NCBI GenBank assembly: GCA_963971285.1
Contig: OZ020255.1
Span: forward strand, 17,132,931-17,196,930
DNA: 64,000 bases
From: Astropecten irregularis
Taxonomy: Eukaryota; Echinodermata; Asteroidea; Paxillosida; Astropectinidae
Direction of reading: 5' to 3'
The notes below the pieces were generated by a model. That model saw nothing but the letters and a program-made list of their open reading frames with translations. It ran no database searches and was not told where the DNA came from. Shown here piece by piece: positions 1 through 12,348 of the stretch. The translations under genes and the position numbers were made by a program. The stretch's first letter is position 1. The number at the start of each line of letters is the position of its first letter.

Positions 1-322
1 AATTTGAGCAAAATTTGACTACAATTGAGTGAAAAAACTAAGACTGAATCACCTAACCTCAAAACCCGATTTTCATTTTTCTTTCATACACATTATGTGC
101 GTATTGACCACTATGCGTTTTATCCTTGCAAATTTGTCTTTAGGAAGTATACTCTTTCAATTGGTCATATTTTCACCAATTTCAGTCCCAATATGCTTAA
201 ATTCTACATGGTGATAGCCAAGACATGGTGGTATCACATATCTGAATCTTGAAGTGATAAACAGTTTTATTTTAACAAAATGGGTTCCGACAGAGTGTTG
301 CGTTTTTTTCTGGGACACCCTG
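1..322. mobile_element. MITE F (mariner-like), copy cut by the window start
   Basis: The right end is a terminal inverted repeat reading inward CAGGGTGTCCCAGAAAAAAA, followed outside by TA, which fits a TA target site. The body matches the right half of the copy at 36249-36709 (the 'gatagccaagacat' and 'cttgaagtgataa' blocks). The left terminus lies outside the window. There is no coding capacity. The Tc1/mariner link rests on the TA target and terminus style only. Confidence 0.6.
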
Positions 323-560
323 TATAGGGATGGTAACATGAAAGCAATTACAATTCAACCGCTAACTATTTCATTCAAATGACGCGAGGGCCTCTCTATC
401 TACTCCGGGTGCTTATCTTCTTCTACTTGAAAACCTTTTAGGTTCTGTGAGGAAATCGCTTAGTCCATTTGCATCAGTAGATGATTATTGTACCAATTTC
501 ACACCGGAGTTGGCTTGCATTTTGTCATAAGTGAGAATAGGCATTGGGCATTCGGCTGTT

Positions 561-920
561 ATGATTGGTAAAGGTCACAGAACAGCACTCATACTTTGCC
601 AGATCCAGCATGTGCATGAAATGATAAAACTGTGAGAATTTTTAGCTCAATCGGACATCTGAGTCACGAGAAAATTGCGAGAACCTGACTTAATTTGTTT
701 TATAAAACATGAAAAATGGTTTTCATCTTACCCCGAGATCAAAACTGTTTTCGGTCTTTGTTTGACTATATTTCTGGATATGTACACCATTTCAGGCGGA
801 GATTTTTTAACGGTACGTTTCTACCAGTACCGTCTTCATAAAATTATCATGAATGCAATACGTAAATCTGTGAACATTTTCTGTTTGGATATGTATACCA
901 ATCCTGTAGTGTACCTTTAA
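561..920 (+). mobile_element. MITE B, copy 1 (GATTGG-type end, left tip missing)
   Basis: Shares with the copies at 2776 and 52396 the block 'gattggtaaaggtcac', 'agctcaatcggacatct' and the core 'tttcaggcgga', 'ggta(c/t)gtttctacca', 'acgtaaatctgtgaac', ending 'gtacctttaa'. The left terminal AAAGGTA is not preserved. Non-coding. Confidence 0.65.
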
Positions 921-1633
921 AGTGATGGAAGTTTCACGCAAATTTGTGTTTTGAAATCGCCATAATGTCGGATGTCGTTGCGAACAAAACTTCACACTAT
1001 TTGAAATTCAGATTCTTTCCATTTCATGACGGATTTGTCAAGAGCATTGGCCACGAGTGACGAAAGCTATAGTGCGTATACTATACGTCACAAGTTCAAT
1101 GCACAGGACATTACAGTGCAAGCTAAAGAACTACGAACTCTTTCAGGACAGTATGCACTACAAGACTTTGACACTAATCAATATGGCATCCCATGCTGTA
1201 TATGTCTTCATATGTGCGCTTCTTTACTAGCATGCATGTTCGTATACCCTCCAACCAGTACAATGATCCCAAACTGTGATATTTCATTTTATTTGAGCAG
1301 CCACAACAACTCGGCCTCAGCCCGTTTCCCCAGCGTCCATTGAGTCGAGTTGTCCAATCGCACAAATCAAGAATAAATGCACCACTTTGATGCGGCTGCC
1401 TTAGAGTCAGGTGTTCGCGTTTTCTCCTACCATGATTGACATTTCAAGGCATGCTGTAGGGATGTGTCAACAGAATGTTGCATTTTCAGTTACTTACTAC
1501 AAGTCAGGCCAATGGATGACACATTCGGGCGTTTTCTGACTAATTTCGCGATTCCGGATCGAGATTTTATCAGTCTATTTCAGCTGGGGATGCACAAGAT
1601 TGTTCCCTAAAGGAAAGACTCCCGTGGAATCGT
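921..1633. other. No recognisable feature
   Basis: Short open frames only, including one of 105 codons at 1026-1343 that has no recognisable motif. No repeat shared with the rest of the window was seen. Confidence 0.5.
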
Positions 1634-2279
1634 ATGATAACGCCTGGTGCGCTGACTGCGTTTGAGTTTTGATAATATTATTCTTTCTCTTCTAATTATC
1701 TGTTTTCTTGGGATCATATTGCTCAGGCGTTTCCTTGTGAAACTGAACGCGGTGCTGGTCGAATTTTTCGCTTGGTTTGTTGGCCTGCATATTCGAGAAA
1801 AAAATGATAACGCCTGGTGCGCTGACTGCGTTTGATGTTTGTTGAATAAAAATAGTAACAGGGCCATTCCACGGTAACGTATACGTTACCTCTTAAGAGT
1901 GACTTTGACCTATTCCTTGATCAATCATTCTTGAAAGACTCCAATTTAAAAAGGTTTTATTGGAATCAGCAAGTAAACCACTTATGGTTCCTTGAAATGC
2001 GTGCAAATAATTATGCACACAAACACTTACGTTACAAAATGTCCCAAAACCATGGAAATGCCCAACACGAGTTTGCCCAATCTGTATATAGTGTGCATGC
2101 AGATAGATTAAAAACCAGTGAAATCATCACAGTTGGTGTGAGTTTGGATAATATTTGTCTTCCTCTTCTAATTATCCGTTTTCTTGGGATCATTGCTCAG
2201 GCGTTTCCTTGTGAAACTGAACGCGGTGCTGGTCGAATTTCTCGCTTGGTTTGTTGGCCTGCATATTCGAGAAAAAAAA
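1634..2279 (+). repeat. Nested direct repeats (K)
   Basis: A segment of about 133 bp (1671-1803) recurs with few changes at 2147-2279; both run from 'gataatatt' to 'cgagaaaaaaa'. In addition, a 32-bp sequence containing 'taacgcctggtgcgctgac' occurs identically at 1634-1665 and 1804-1835, so it brackets the first copy of the long repeat. The open frame at 1931-2347 spans the second copy and has no family resemblance I can name. Confidence 0.75.
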
Positions 2280-2775
2280 TACCTTTCAAGTCAATTTCTA
2301 GATTACTTTGTGCATGGCAGCCACTTGGAATTAATTTTAATTTTTAATGAACATGTATTTTGATATCCCCATGAAAGGAAAGCTTAATTAGTTTTTTCTC
2401 TCTGATGTTAAGTCGTGCGTACTAATTGTTATTACGACTTGACGTCAAATTTATACCCCGCCCCCAAATGTTTGTTCATTATGAAAACAAAAAAGATAGA
2501 TAAATAAATAATTTTGATATAGGAATTTAATGTTGGTCAATCATGCATAATTTGAATCGTTAATATGTCAACATTTATCCGGATATCCACTTAATCATTT
2601 TGTTAATTAATGAAACAATATTTAAACCTTTCATAGTATTAAAACATAATTATATTGTTATTACTTTAGGGTCACTCCCTGTAACACTTTTTTTTTGCAT
2701 AAACCGTGAATATGTATAATACACTATGATAGCATTAAGGAAAATGTAGCAATGGGTCTGAATTTTTGTGTGTGG

Positions 2776-3138
2776 TATATACCGTGCATGATTGGTGACA
2801 TACCCAAACAGAAATGTTCACAGATTTACGTATAGATTTGAGGATATGAAGATGGTGCTGGTAGAAACATACCGTTAACAATTTTTCGCTTGAAATGGTG
2901 TATATATTATATCCAGAAATTAGTTCAACAAAGACCGAAAACAGTTTTGATCTCGGGGTAAGATCAAAACCATGTTTTATAAAAAAAATTGAGTCGGGTT
3001 TTCGCTATTTGTTCGTTACTGATTTCCGATTGAGCTCAAATGTTCACACGTTTATTATTTAAATTATTTCATGTTCATGATCAGACAAAGTGTGAGTGCT
3101 GTTCTGTGACCTTTACCAATCATGTATTATACCTTTAA
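2776..3138 (-). mobile_element. MITE B, copy 2 (GATTGG-type ends, inverted)
   Basis: Inverted relative to 52396-52759. It begins near 'catgattggtgacatacc', runs through 'acagatttacgtata', 'ggtagaaacataccgtta' and the reverse of the 'ctcaatcgg' block, and ends 'catgtattatacctttaa'. Both termini are degenerate forms of AAAGGTA/TACCTTT. Non-coding. The interval 2280-2775 to its left is AT-rich with nothing recognised. Confidence 0.7.
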
Positions 3139-3797
3139 TGTAACACCAAATCTATTGGTGTAAGTAAGCCAACATATAACAGCATTTCTCAAGTGACCAA
3201 TTAAACAAAATATAATATGAATTTTTAGTGGGTTAAGCTGATCATGTGAAATGCCTCCAGTAAAAATCAAATTGCATGTTGCGCTGATTCTCCTAGCGAA
3301 GTTGTAAATCAGGCCATGAATATACTCAAATATTTGTTTCTTGGGGCAAGGGGTTAACGCGTTTTGAAATTGGCTTAAACTGCGTGAAATCATTGCGATG
3401 TTTTTCATCTAATAAGCCTGTGGGAACAAGTTCACAGATCGATTCGCGATTTTTGTTGCCCTGGAAACGTTTCATACCTTATCAGATCGTCTTGGCTTTG
3501 GTATAATAGTTCTACACAGTGACCTGGAGCCAAAGAATGTGCCCATTTCAGACCGAATCAGGCGGTGGCATAATGGAAGGAAAATAAAATATGGATTTGC
3601 AAAGAGTTCACCCATCTGTGAAATTTAATGTGACATGTATTTAGTATGATATTATTCATACCCTGGTTATAATGTGAAACCCTGAAGTGTCTGTATGCAT
3701 TCGTGGTAACTTGCGCAACCAAGGTGCTATGGAAACGAATCTAAACAAGGGCTTTGGTTTTAGAGACGGGAGGTGCATGAACCACACTGGGGCAACA

Positions 3798-4394
3798 GTT
3801 ACGACGGGACAGGGAGTTGGAATACACTCGACGACTCGAGCGTGTCTACGTCTCGATTCTCGAACCCTGGTAACATTTCCAGGGGTCGATTTCACGAAGC
3901 CCTTCGATCGATCGTAACCTGAGTTACGAGGGATAACCCATCGTATCCTACGTAGGGCTGCAGCCTGCAATGCATCGTATGCCCTATGATTGATAGTAAG
4001 TTACGATGACGGGAAGTGGGGATACACTTGACGGCTCGAGCGTGTCTCGAACCCGGGTAATATTTCCAGGGTTCGATTTCACGAAGCCCTACGATCGATC
4101 GTAACCTGAGTTACGAGGGATAACCCATAGTATCCTATGTAGGGCTGCAGCCTGCAATGCATCATAAGCCCTACGATTGATAATAAGTTACGATGACGGG
4201 GAGTGGGGATACACTTGACGGCTCGAGCATGTCTCGAACCCGGGTAATATTTCCAGGGGTCGATTTCACGAAGCCCTACGATCGATCGTAACTCGTGTTA
4301 CGAGGGATAACCCATCGTATCCTACCTAGGGCTGCAGTGCATTATAGGTCCTACGATTGGTAGTAAGTTGCGATGAGTTTGGTGAAATCGACAC
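3798..4394 (+). repeat. Tandem array of element C, three units of about 187 bp
   Basis: Element C copies start at 3882, 4069 and 4256. Between them lies a spacer of about 60 bp ('tggggatacacttgacggct' to 'aatatttccag'); a degenerate extra spacer precedes the first copy (from about 3798). Each unit contains the palindromic ACGATCGATCGTAAC block. Only the last unit ends with the normal right terminus (ggtgaaatcgacacc). The even spacing points to tandem duplication rather than three insertions. Confidence 0.8.
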
Positions 4395-5382
4395 CAAGCG
4401 CAGAATATAATTCCTCGCCAGACGGACTCCCCATCGGTTTGAGCTATCGGTTTTGCTCAAGAGAACGGTCTTCAAAGACTTCACGAACCGAAACACCTGT
4501 TGAGTTTGTCCCTAAAGCCCAATTTACTAACAACTCATGTTCGTGCAGTCATCATTCAGGAGATGGCTAAATCCCAATTCCTAAATCATGAATGATTTTG
4601 ATCTAATTATCACAGTCTTGTGCCATTAAACACTGACAGTCAGCGGTACATCATGGTGTAATCTGGAGCCGAATACCTCCAAGTTCACTTAACACCACTG
4701 GTGTAAATTTAACACCAAAGCTTTTGATGCAGTCCATCATGTAAGCCTGTGCAATTCCATTAGTCCCGTGGCAACTCAATAGGGAAAAGCAAGTCCGATT
4801 CTTGTTGTTTTGTCATAAATTTTGGCAGTCTCAGTAGAGTAGATCGTGTCCCTCGTGTGCTGCTGCTGCATGTTCGGAGGAATGAAATATCAAACCCAAC
4901 AAAGATAGGTCGTTTTGACATGGAGGTTGACGAGATGGTCGTTGTTCTCCTGTTGGTCCAACAACTATGATACCAGGAACTTTCACAGCGGGTTGAATGC
5001 AGGTTCACTCCCAGGCGACCCGTGGTGGTAAAGAATTACCACAGAGTTTGTACCGTGTCAAAGACTTTGGCCTGGTAGGTCTGGAATCGTGTCCCCGCTG
5101 TGAAGGGAATCAGCCCCTTCATCGTATATCATAGACCACTTAGCTGTACAAACCCCTTGGCGGGTATTGGGTAGCCTGTTTTCATTGTGTTCAAATTTGT
5201 TGTTTTTAGGGCAAACGGTCCCACAGTACCCCAACTTCACTCTTCTGGTCTAACTTCAGTGCCCTCTTTACTCCGTATCGATGTGAACAACTCGTAGCAT
5301 AATTTGGTAACAGCATAGTTTTAGTTCAATTGTTATGAAAATTAGGTGCCTATGCTTGAATATTGGCTTTTTTTTATGACAA
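4395..5382. other. No recognisable gene
   Basis: Holds one short palindromic string around 4690 (ttaacaccactggtgtaaa) and short open frames without motifs. Nothing else recognised. Confidence 0.45.
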
Positions 5383-5621
5383 GAGCCAATTTCATGGAGC
5401 TGCTTAAGCAAAAAAAGTGCTTCATGTATGAAAGTCTTCCTTGATTTAACAGGATTACCAACCACATTTTCATGTGATGTTAACTGCTTTTGACTTGTAT
5501 TCTGCCATTATGTTGAGCATAACATTCACAAGGAGTTTTAGCTGGCATACCGATTTTATTTACCAAGGTTTTTGGTGCTAAGCAAATTTTGGTTCTTAAG
5601 TAGCTCTATGAAATTGGACCC
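5383..5621 (+). mobile_element. MITE L, copy 1
   Basis: Terminal inverted repeats: left GAGCCAATTTCATGGAGCTG and right ...TAGCTCTATGAAATTGGACC. The body shares 'aagtcttccttgat', 'ttttcatgtgatgtt' and 'gattttatttacc' with the copy at 60711-60934. About 240 bp, non-coding. Confidence 0.7.
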
Positions 5622-6283
5622 TGTTTGGGGCTTGGCATGATTGGACGTGGATACGTGTAAAAGTAGACGACTGAAAAGAGTCTTAAATGACATGCACATT
5701 CATTAATCCCATAAGGGCCTAGTCAACCCCCATAGGTTTTTCATTTGATACCCTGATTGACTGACATCATAAACTATGAAATATTTCATCATTTTAATGG
5801 ACCAGCCTGCACCGCACGAGCATGATGCATCTTCAATGTATAATTAAATTATGCTAAGCAGAAATTGGATAAGGTATATAGGGTTATTATTATTATTTTT
5901 TGTTTCGTATTGAGTTTAAAACTCACTCCGTTTATTCCTAAATCATTGTACAAAATAAATACTGTCACTACAATAAATACACGTCACATTACTTCCACTT
6001 GAAACAAAACAGGTTTAACATACATACAAACGTGTATAAAGAAATAAGCAGAAAAGGTCGAGCAATTATACATAATTATTTAAAAACTAACAGGAATAAT
6101 TATACCAAATAGAGTCACTTTAAAGAAGGAACTTGAAGAAAATTAAGAAACCATTTGCCCAACTGAGCAAAGTACATTATTTCTCGTATAGAAACGTTTG
6201 AAATTATCTTCACTGAGTCTTGATGTTTAAAATAATAGTACATGTAATAGCCGTAGGCTACTCTTGAACTGAATAATTATATT

Positions 6284-6890
6284 TATAACACCCCGTCTAC
6301 GGATTCCGTCTCGTGATTGGTTCAGAGCGCGTCACATGACATTATATATTTTTGCTATACAAGGCGCACAGCGCGCGACGCACTACCCAATGTACTATAC
6401 CATGGCAATCAATGTACTATCCCGAGCTGCATGGTACCCAGACTTATATTTTAGTGCACAGAGTACAGCACGTAGTAACCGTTGTAGTATCACACCTCGA
6501 ACCCAAGCAGTTGTGCATAATACTACATACCTGAATGAGAAATGTGTGCGAGGATGCAAAGTTTAGACTGGCACCTCTTCAAATTACATGATTGTGCATT
6601 ACTCGCGTACTTATCAGCTTATACTTGTTGAAGTGTTAAAGTTAAACAAAGTCGTCTAAATTGTTTTTTTTTTATTGTAGCGGGTCTGTTAGTTTGCAGA
6701 ATCTATGTATGGGGTGTTATAAAACAAATATTGACTGCTTTGACTCGTGCGATGGGTTAAATCTATGATACCCTCGGTGATCCCCTGTGCGTTCTATTTT
6801 CCCTCGGCTGCGCCTCGGGAAAATAGAACGCGCAGGGGATCACCTCGGGTATCATAGATTTAACCATCGCACTCGAAGCAGTCAATATTT
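6284..6890. repeat. Long hairpin, with a possible enclosing TIR element
   Basis: 6726-6890 is a near-perfect hairpin with arms of about 70-75 bp (left from 'aaatattgactgc', right ending 'gcagtcaatattt') and a loop around 6800-6815 (ctcggctgcgcctcg). Just to the left, TTATAACACCCCGT near 6284 is inverted as 'tggggtgttataaaa' near 6710-6725, suggesting a MITE of about 440 bp beside or around it. The hairpin is certain; the outer element is tentative. Confidence 0.65.
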
Positions 6891-7904
6891 GTATACTATT
6901 ATGTTACAAGGATGGTACAGAATTGGTAAGACAAAGTACAATTCAAGATCACAGATTCACATAAAACTTACATAGTGTAATGGTGATGATAGGAGAAAAC
7001 ATCACATGAAATGTTTTTGTCTGAAATGCCACATTCGTTGAGAAATAAATGAAACTATTTTCCGATTGGAATAATACGCTTCGAAGCGTTTTATTATGAA
7101 CGCATAATATCTTTGAAATGTGTAAACAGATTCTCACTATTTTCTATTGACCCAGATGACTGATTGATCTCAAACTTCTACAGGTTTGTCAGTTAAGGTA
7201 TATGATGGATTACATAATGTGCTTTCACTGTCAGCAACGGTTTTGTCGCAAAACCCAGTTCTGTACCATCCCTTTAAATGGAAAAAATGGATAAGGTATA
7301 GGCTTATTATTTGTGACTGGTGATGGCAAAAGTAAGATCCATTTTGGCAGTTTCCGTTTCAGTATAATAATGGTTGACACAAACATGATTTCATTTTCGG
7401 CCCACTGGGCAATGTCAGGTTTTTATTATTTATTTCAGTCTGTCCAGGGATCTTGACTAAACACATCAAACTTGTAATGCGAGCCGTTTGACTGTTTCCT
7501 TTTTAATTTACTGCTAGTGTCATAAATTCCCCAGACTATGTGGTTTCTAATTATGATTTGTGTATGGACGCCAAAGACCATATACCTTGGGTACCAGACT
7601 TCAAAGTAAGCCAAGTATAAACAGTCTGATTCAATGTCCCAGATGACTCGCAGCAAGCTGTCTCAGAATAGTCGACATGAAATAGAAAATTAACCCATTT
7701 TTCGTTAGGCTGACAAGAATGGGGTTAATTGTCAATATGCTAGTATTCGTTGCCAATAGAAATTTAACTTGCTGATGAAATATCAACTAATACAGCCAAA
7801 CATAATGGCTGTCATTCAAATATTATGACGCTTTGAAAAAAAAATCAGCTTCGATTTTTTATAAAGCTTACACGAAAGGGTATAATAAATTATGTAAACC
7901 TGGG
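6891..7904. other. No recognisable feature
   Basis: AT-rich intergenic sequence with short open frames only; the 73-codon frame on the minus strand at 7435-7656 shows no motif. Confidence 0.45.
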
Positions 7905-8050
7905 CCCATTTCACTAACGGTTTGTGATCATCGCTAAAGCCCAAATCCATCGCTAAACGGAAAACCGATCGCTACTTGCGTAGCAATTTTCCGTTTAGTG
8001 ATGGATTTGGGCTTTAGCGATGATCACAAAACGTTAGTGAAATCGGCTCC
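7905..8050. repeat. Near-perfect hairpin MITE, 146 bp
   Basis: Arms of about 60 bp: left 'cccatttcactaacggttt' through 'gctaaacggaaaa'; right 'ttttccgtttagtgatgg' through 'aacgttagtgaaatcgg'. The loop is about 22 bp (ccgatcgctacttgcgtagcaa). Only a few mismatches separate the arms, so it is probably a fairly recent insertion. Non-coding. Confidence 0.75.
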
Positions 8051-10492
8051 TGATGTTTACTTGTGTTGTTGTATTTTGGAGTTACAATGAAAATCGGCAC
8101 GTCTGTTTTGCTACCAGAAGCTAAAAATAACATTTTAAACAAAACTGTCAAGCTCAGGTCCTTAATCAGTCTTATTTAATCCTTCAATAGAGAGAGCAAT
8201 AGAGAGGAATGAGTGCCGAATGACCTCATGTTTTCGAACATGAAGAGCCATATAAAAGATAACAAAAACAAACAAATAAACAAACAAACTAACACATAGA
8301 AAAAAACCCGGAAATAAACTACAGAGAAAAGAACAAAAACGAAGAAATAAAAAAAGAAGACTAAAAAGCAACAACAACAAACACTTTTCACTTCTCCAGT
8401 TGAGCCTTCAGGAAACTAAATAGGCCCTATATACAGAATGGGTTGTAAACTCTAAACAACTTCAGCTGGAAGAAATAAAAGATACAGTTAGCTCGAAAAG
8501 AAACGTTACACAATAACAAACAAAAATACATTATGAAAATGACAAAATCCCGTAAAAACACAAACAAACAAATGAAGAGACTGGCAAACAAAATCATGGC
8601 TACAAATTTTTCGTCTCTATTTATTAGGCCTATGTGATGTCCATTATTGTTTACTTCGTCGGGCCATGGAGGTATTTACCAAGCTCCATGATTGGGTCCT
8701 CAGAGTGAAATGCCATGCCATTCGAGATTTGTAAAAAAAAACCAAGTTTTATTCATTCCACATCAGCTGCATTTGATTTATCCTAAACTTGTTTAATTTT
8801 CTGGTCTGCAATTCGATGACCTGACTAGTTAACCGTTGACCCCGATAATTGTTATAGGAATTGAAAATACTGTCTGAAGCTTCGGAGTACACTAACTCGT
8901 CTTATTCAGAAATCTCAACAGGTGTTTGATAAATCACAGGCTGGTGAAATAAACCGATGGTGCTTGGGGGGTCGTTCCGTCTGATCGGTAACGTACGGTA
9001 CGTGCTCGCTGTAATAGAACTTGGACATGACGTGAGTTTGCAAAGAAAAGAAACAAACTATCCAACTTCAATAATACTTTCACCGGGGAGAAAAATAGAA
9101 TTTCACCGGCTGTTTGGTCGCTCTAATAAAGTCCAATTTTGTTTGGAAACTTACACTATAGGACCGCGTGTGGCATTCTGCGAAGGAATTGGCTTATTGT
9201 AATCAAATTTTCAAAAGAAAAGAGAGGTGGGCCAACTGCCAAACATACTCACAGGCCTATATTGGGTAAACGGTTACCCCTTTGCAGAGCGAAAATGAAA
9301 GCCCATTTTCACTCTAAATTCCATTTTCACATCCAAATATACTTTCCATTTGATGTGGGTCAGTGAAATAAACAAAACAGTCCTTCTCACATTGTCTGAC
9401 CGACACATGGAATAAGGTGTCTAAAATGTGTCCCAGGCACTATGTTATAACAACCTTGTATCAAATGAACTTCTACATCGTGACATTTGACACAAGGCGC
9501 ACATTGGAAGCCTGGGTCACTAAGCCTTACTTCCCGTTTTGTACCATTGTGGAAATATATCTCAGGTTTATTATTTTATGCGTAATGCAATATGAACGCC
9601 TCTTGTGCTTGCACGGGCCGCGTATAGCTTCTAAGCGTCTAAATACTGGCAAGTGTATTACAACGGTAACCTTATCTAGCAGTTACTTTTAGAGCACACA
9701 CTCGATGTAACGTATAGCGATACGAGAAAGTCAAGGCTAGAACCAAAGTAATTAAAGGATTGCTTTCAGGGCCTGCCTGCACACACCCGTCAATTGACCC
9801 AGATATTTCAAACTCAATTCATCGTGAGAGCCATTATCTGAAAACCGAGAGAAGAAATATAAAACATTTTGGTTTAAATTGCCGATAACATTGTGTTTAT
9901 TTCTGCATGCTAGCCGGCCATCGTGGAATTTTGTGGCTAAATCGACAGCTGCCGTGCTTGACCTAAATATAGGAATTCATGTTAGTTTGTTGACGTGCTG
10001 CTTTTGTGTATGTCACTTTATCTCGAGGACGGAGAAAGATAGGTCCCATAACGACAGGTGTGGAACTATTCTCCAAGTTATGTCAGTAGTAATGATAATG
10101 CAATATTTCTGGGATTTGTTTTCCATCTATGTCTGTAGGGTCAAATATACCTTGACATCGCACCAGGATCGGGGTGGAAATTTCATTTCCAGTTTCCCCA
10201 AAAATAGGCCAAGAGGGAAATGGAACCACGCTGGTTGTATCACGTTCGCAAATGCGACGTCATTTTGAAGGATACTTTAATCTAAGCAATCGCATCCTGT
10301 CAAATGTCTCCCCTATCGAAGTGCTATCGTTTTCGGCCAAACATGTCGAAACCTTGTATGTAGTGGGTTTGGACGTCCTTCGCTTTTGCTGACTCCGCCT
10401 CCTTCGGCATACCATCAATTCACCCGCCTGCCGTACGAATATCCCCAATTTGCCCGCGATAATTTGCCATGGACTGCTTGCCATACGGTTAG
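8051..10492. other. Intergenic, no recognisable gene
   Basis: 8250-8380 is an A-rich (AAAC/AAAT-like) tract that makes misleading hydrophobic open frames on the minus strand. Open frames at 8957-9202, 9417-9692 and 9879-10268 lack motifs. A TAGGCCTA palindrome sits at 8625-8632. Confidence 0.45.
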
Positions 10493-10613
10493 TGGTCGAT
10501 TTCACGAAGCCCTACGATCGATCGTAACTTGTGTTACGAAGGATAACCCAGCGTATAACCCTACCTAGGGCTGCAATGCATCACAAGTCTTACAATTGAT
10601 AGTAAGTTACGAT
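10493..10613 (+). mobile_element. Element C, right end truncated
   Basis: Starts GGTCGATTTCACGAAGCCCT and keeps the ACGATCGATCGTAAC block and 'tagggctgcaatgcatca', then stops at 'agtaagttacgat' without the right terminus. Confidence 0.75.
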
Positions 10614-10947
10614 ATTATAACAACAAGGACATCCACATCTATACTCATAGATCAAACGGTGGACTGGGGAAATGATTGTGATCAGACCTTGGTATATAAA
10701 TTCCCCTCAGTCGTAAATGTTGCTCGTTTGTATTGCTGTCGTATATCTAATCTGACCAGCGAGGTTGTTTTATGTGTCAGGTTATTTTTTCGTGTGCCAC
10801 TCGAACAATTTGACAGCTCGAGTGAGATGTTGTTGATTTTTCGGTGCAGTAAATTTCAAGGTGGGCTGTGTGTGGGGAATATTTTACTTTGAAGCCCCGT
10901 GGTTTGAGCATCATTGTAAGTGACACTAAATGACCGATATAGGCCTA

Positions 10948-11361
10948 CTGTGTGTCCTCCAAAAAACGCAACACTTTGTGTCGGGAATCATTATGTTAGA
11001 ATTAAACTGTTTATCACTTCAAGATTCAGTTATATGATACAACCATGTCTTGTCTATCACCATGTAGAATTGAAGGAAAATCGGGCTGGAATTCAGTGGC
11101 GAAAATATGACCAATTGACAGAGTACTCTTTAAGAGAAAGACATTTTGCAGTATTCCAAAATACGATTTGCATTATCAGGATAATGAGGATAACATGCAT
11201 TGTAAGAATGATGAAAATCTGGTTTTGAGGTTGGGTAATTCAGTCTTAGTTCCTCCCCCTCAATTTCAGTTCAATGTTGTTCAAATTCCACACGGTGATA
11301 GCCAAGACATAGTTGTATCACATATCTGAATCTTGAAGTGATAAACAGTTTAATTTTCAGG
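10948..11361 (+). mobile_element. MITE F, copy 2 (right end truncated)
   Basis: Left end CTGTGTGTCCTCCAAAAAAC then GCAACACTTTGT; contains 'tatcacttcaagattcagtt' and 'gatagccaagacat' in the same order as 36249-36709. The homology stops near 'cagtttaattttca' before the right terminal repeat. Non-coding. Confidence 0.7.
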
Positions 11362-11554
11362 AATTGCCTGCTTATACATCACATTGGAGTGTAACTGCTG
11401 ATAGACCAAAACGTGTAATATTGTCAATATTATGATAGGCCTAGTGCTGGGGACGCGTCTTTCACAGTATTGATTTTGAAAGGTGGCAGGTATTATTTTG
11501 CGATAGTTCTGGATGTTGCTTTCACTGCTCAGACCCTACACCATGGGCGTAGAT

Positions 11555-11664
11555 CAGGGGGAAGGGGGGGGGGGGGCTTGTGGGGGACTGGGTGGTGGTG
11601 GTGGTGGTGGGGGTTGGGGGGGGGGGGGGGGGGGGTTAGGGGGTACCTCCCTATAATTTCATTT

Positions 11665-11701
<37 letters not shown>

Positions 11702-11722
11702 GCGTACATGTACATGTACATG
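11555..11722 (+). repeat. Compound low-complexity tract: poly-G, GGT, TA and TGTACA repeats
   Basis: Contains G runs of up to about 18 and a GGT run (11560-11640), a (TA)n tract (about 11667-11698) and a short TGTACA repeat. G runs of this length are prone to sequencing error, so their exact lengths are uncertain. Confidence 0.85.
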
Positions 11723-12348
11723 TATGAATCTATGTATTTGTGCACAAACGTATGGGAGTACGACCCAGCTACAGGATCATACCCCCAGGTTTGAGGACTT
11801 GTCTACACTTCCACCAAACTGGTGAAAAAAACCTGGCAAAATATTTTGTTTACTGGCCTTTTGTTCAATTCCCATGACAACCGTTAACACATCACCGAGC
11901 ATGCTTTGATCACTGTCGCCATCCTCCATTATATTTATTCTCTCTTCCTCTTGAATTGGTAGATCATAAATCAAGCCATTATCCTTTCACTTCAAAGATA
12001 CGTGATTTGGTTTTCAATACAATATTCCGATCTTTTCCAACCCAGGGGATCGGATTTTTAATGGAAGTGTTTAGGCTTTGTCTGGTTATACTTCCCTTGG
12101 GTCGTAGCGCAGTGGTTCGTGACGGTATCGAAATTCGGCGTGATTGTGATAACCCTGGCCATTGTATTACAACAATGCCAACCTTTTATTATCACCTTGT
12201 CCCTGTACAACTGCTACATTTTGATCAACTTCGTGTTAAAAGATTCAACGTAACAAAGTACAAGGGATTTCCGTAAATTATCTTATTAGGCATAAGCTGT
12301 ATTTTTGGCAACGTCTGTGAACGAATAACTATAATTACAAATGGGGTA

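Noticed and set aside
8162-8391. Very hydrophobic minus-strand frames resembling membrane segments
   Set aside because: They come from an A-rich tract read as Phe/Leu/Val codons; two frames overlap and neither has other support.
12103-12190. tRNA-like string 'cgtagcgcagtggttcg'
   Set aside because: An A-box-like motif is present but no B box follows at the right distance and no cloverleaf can be drawn.
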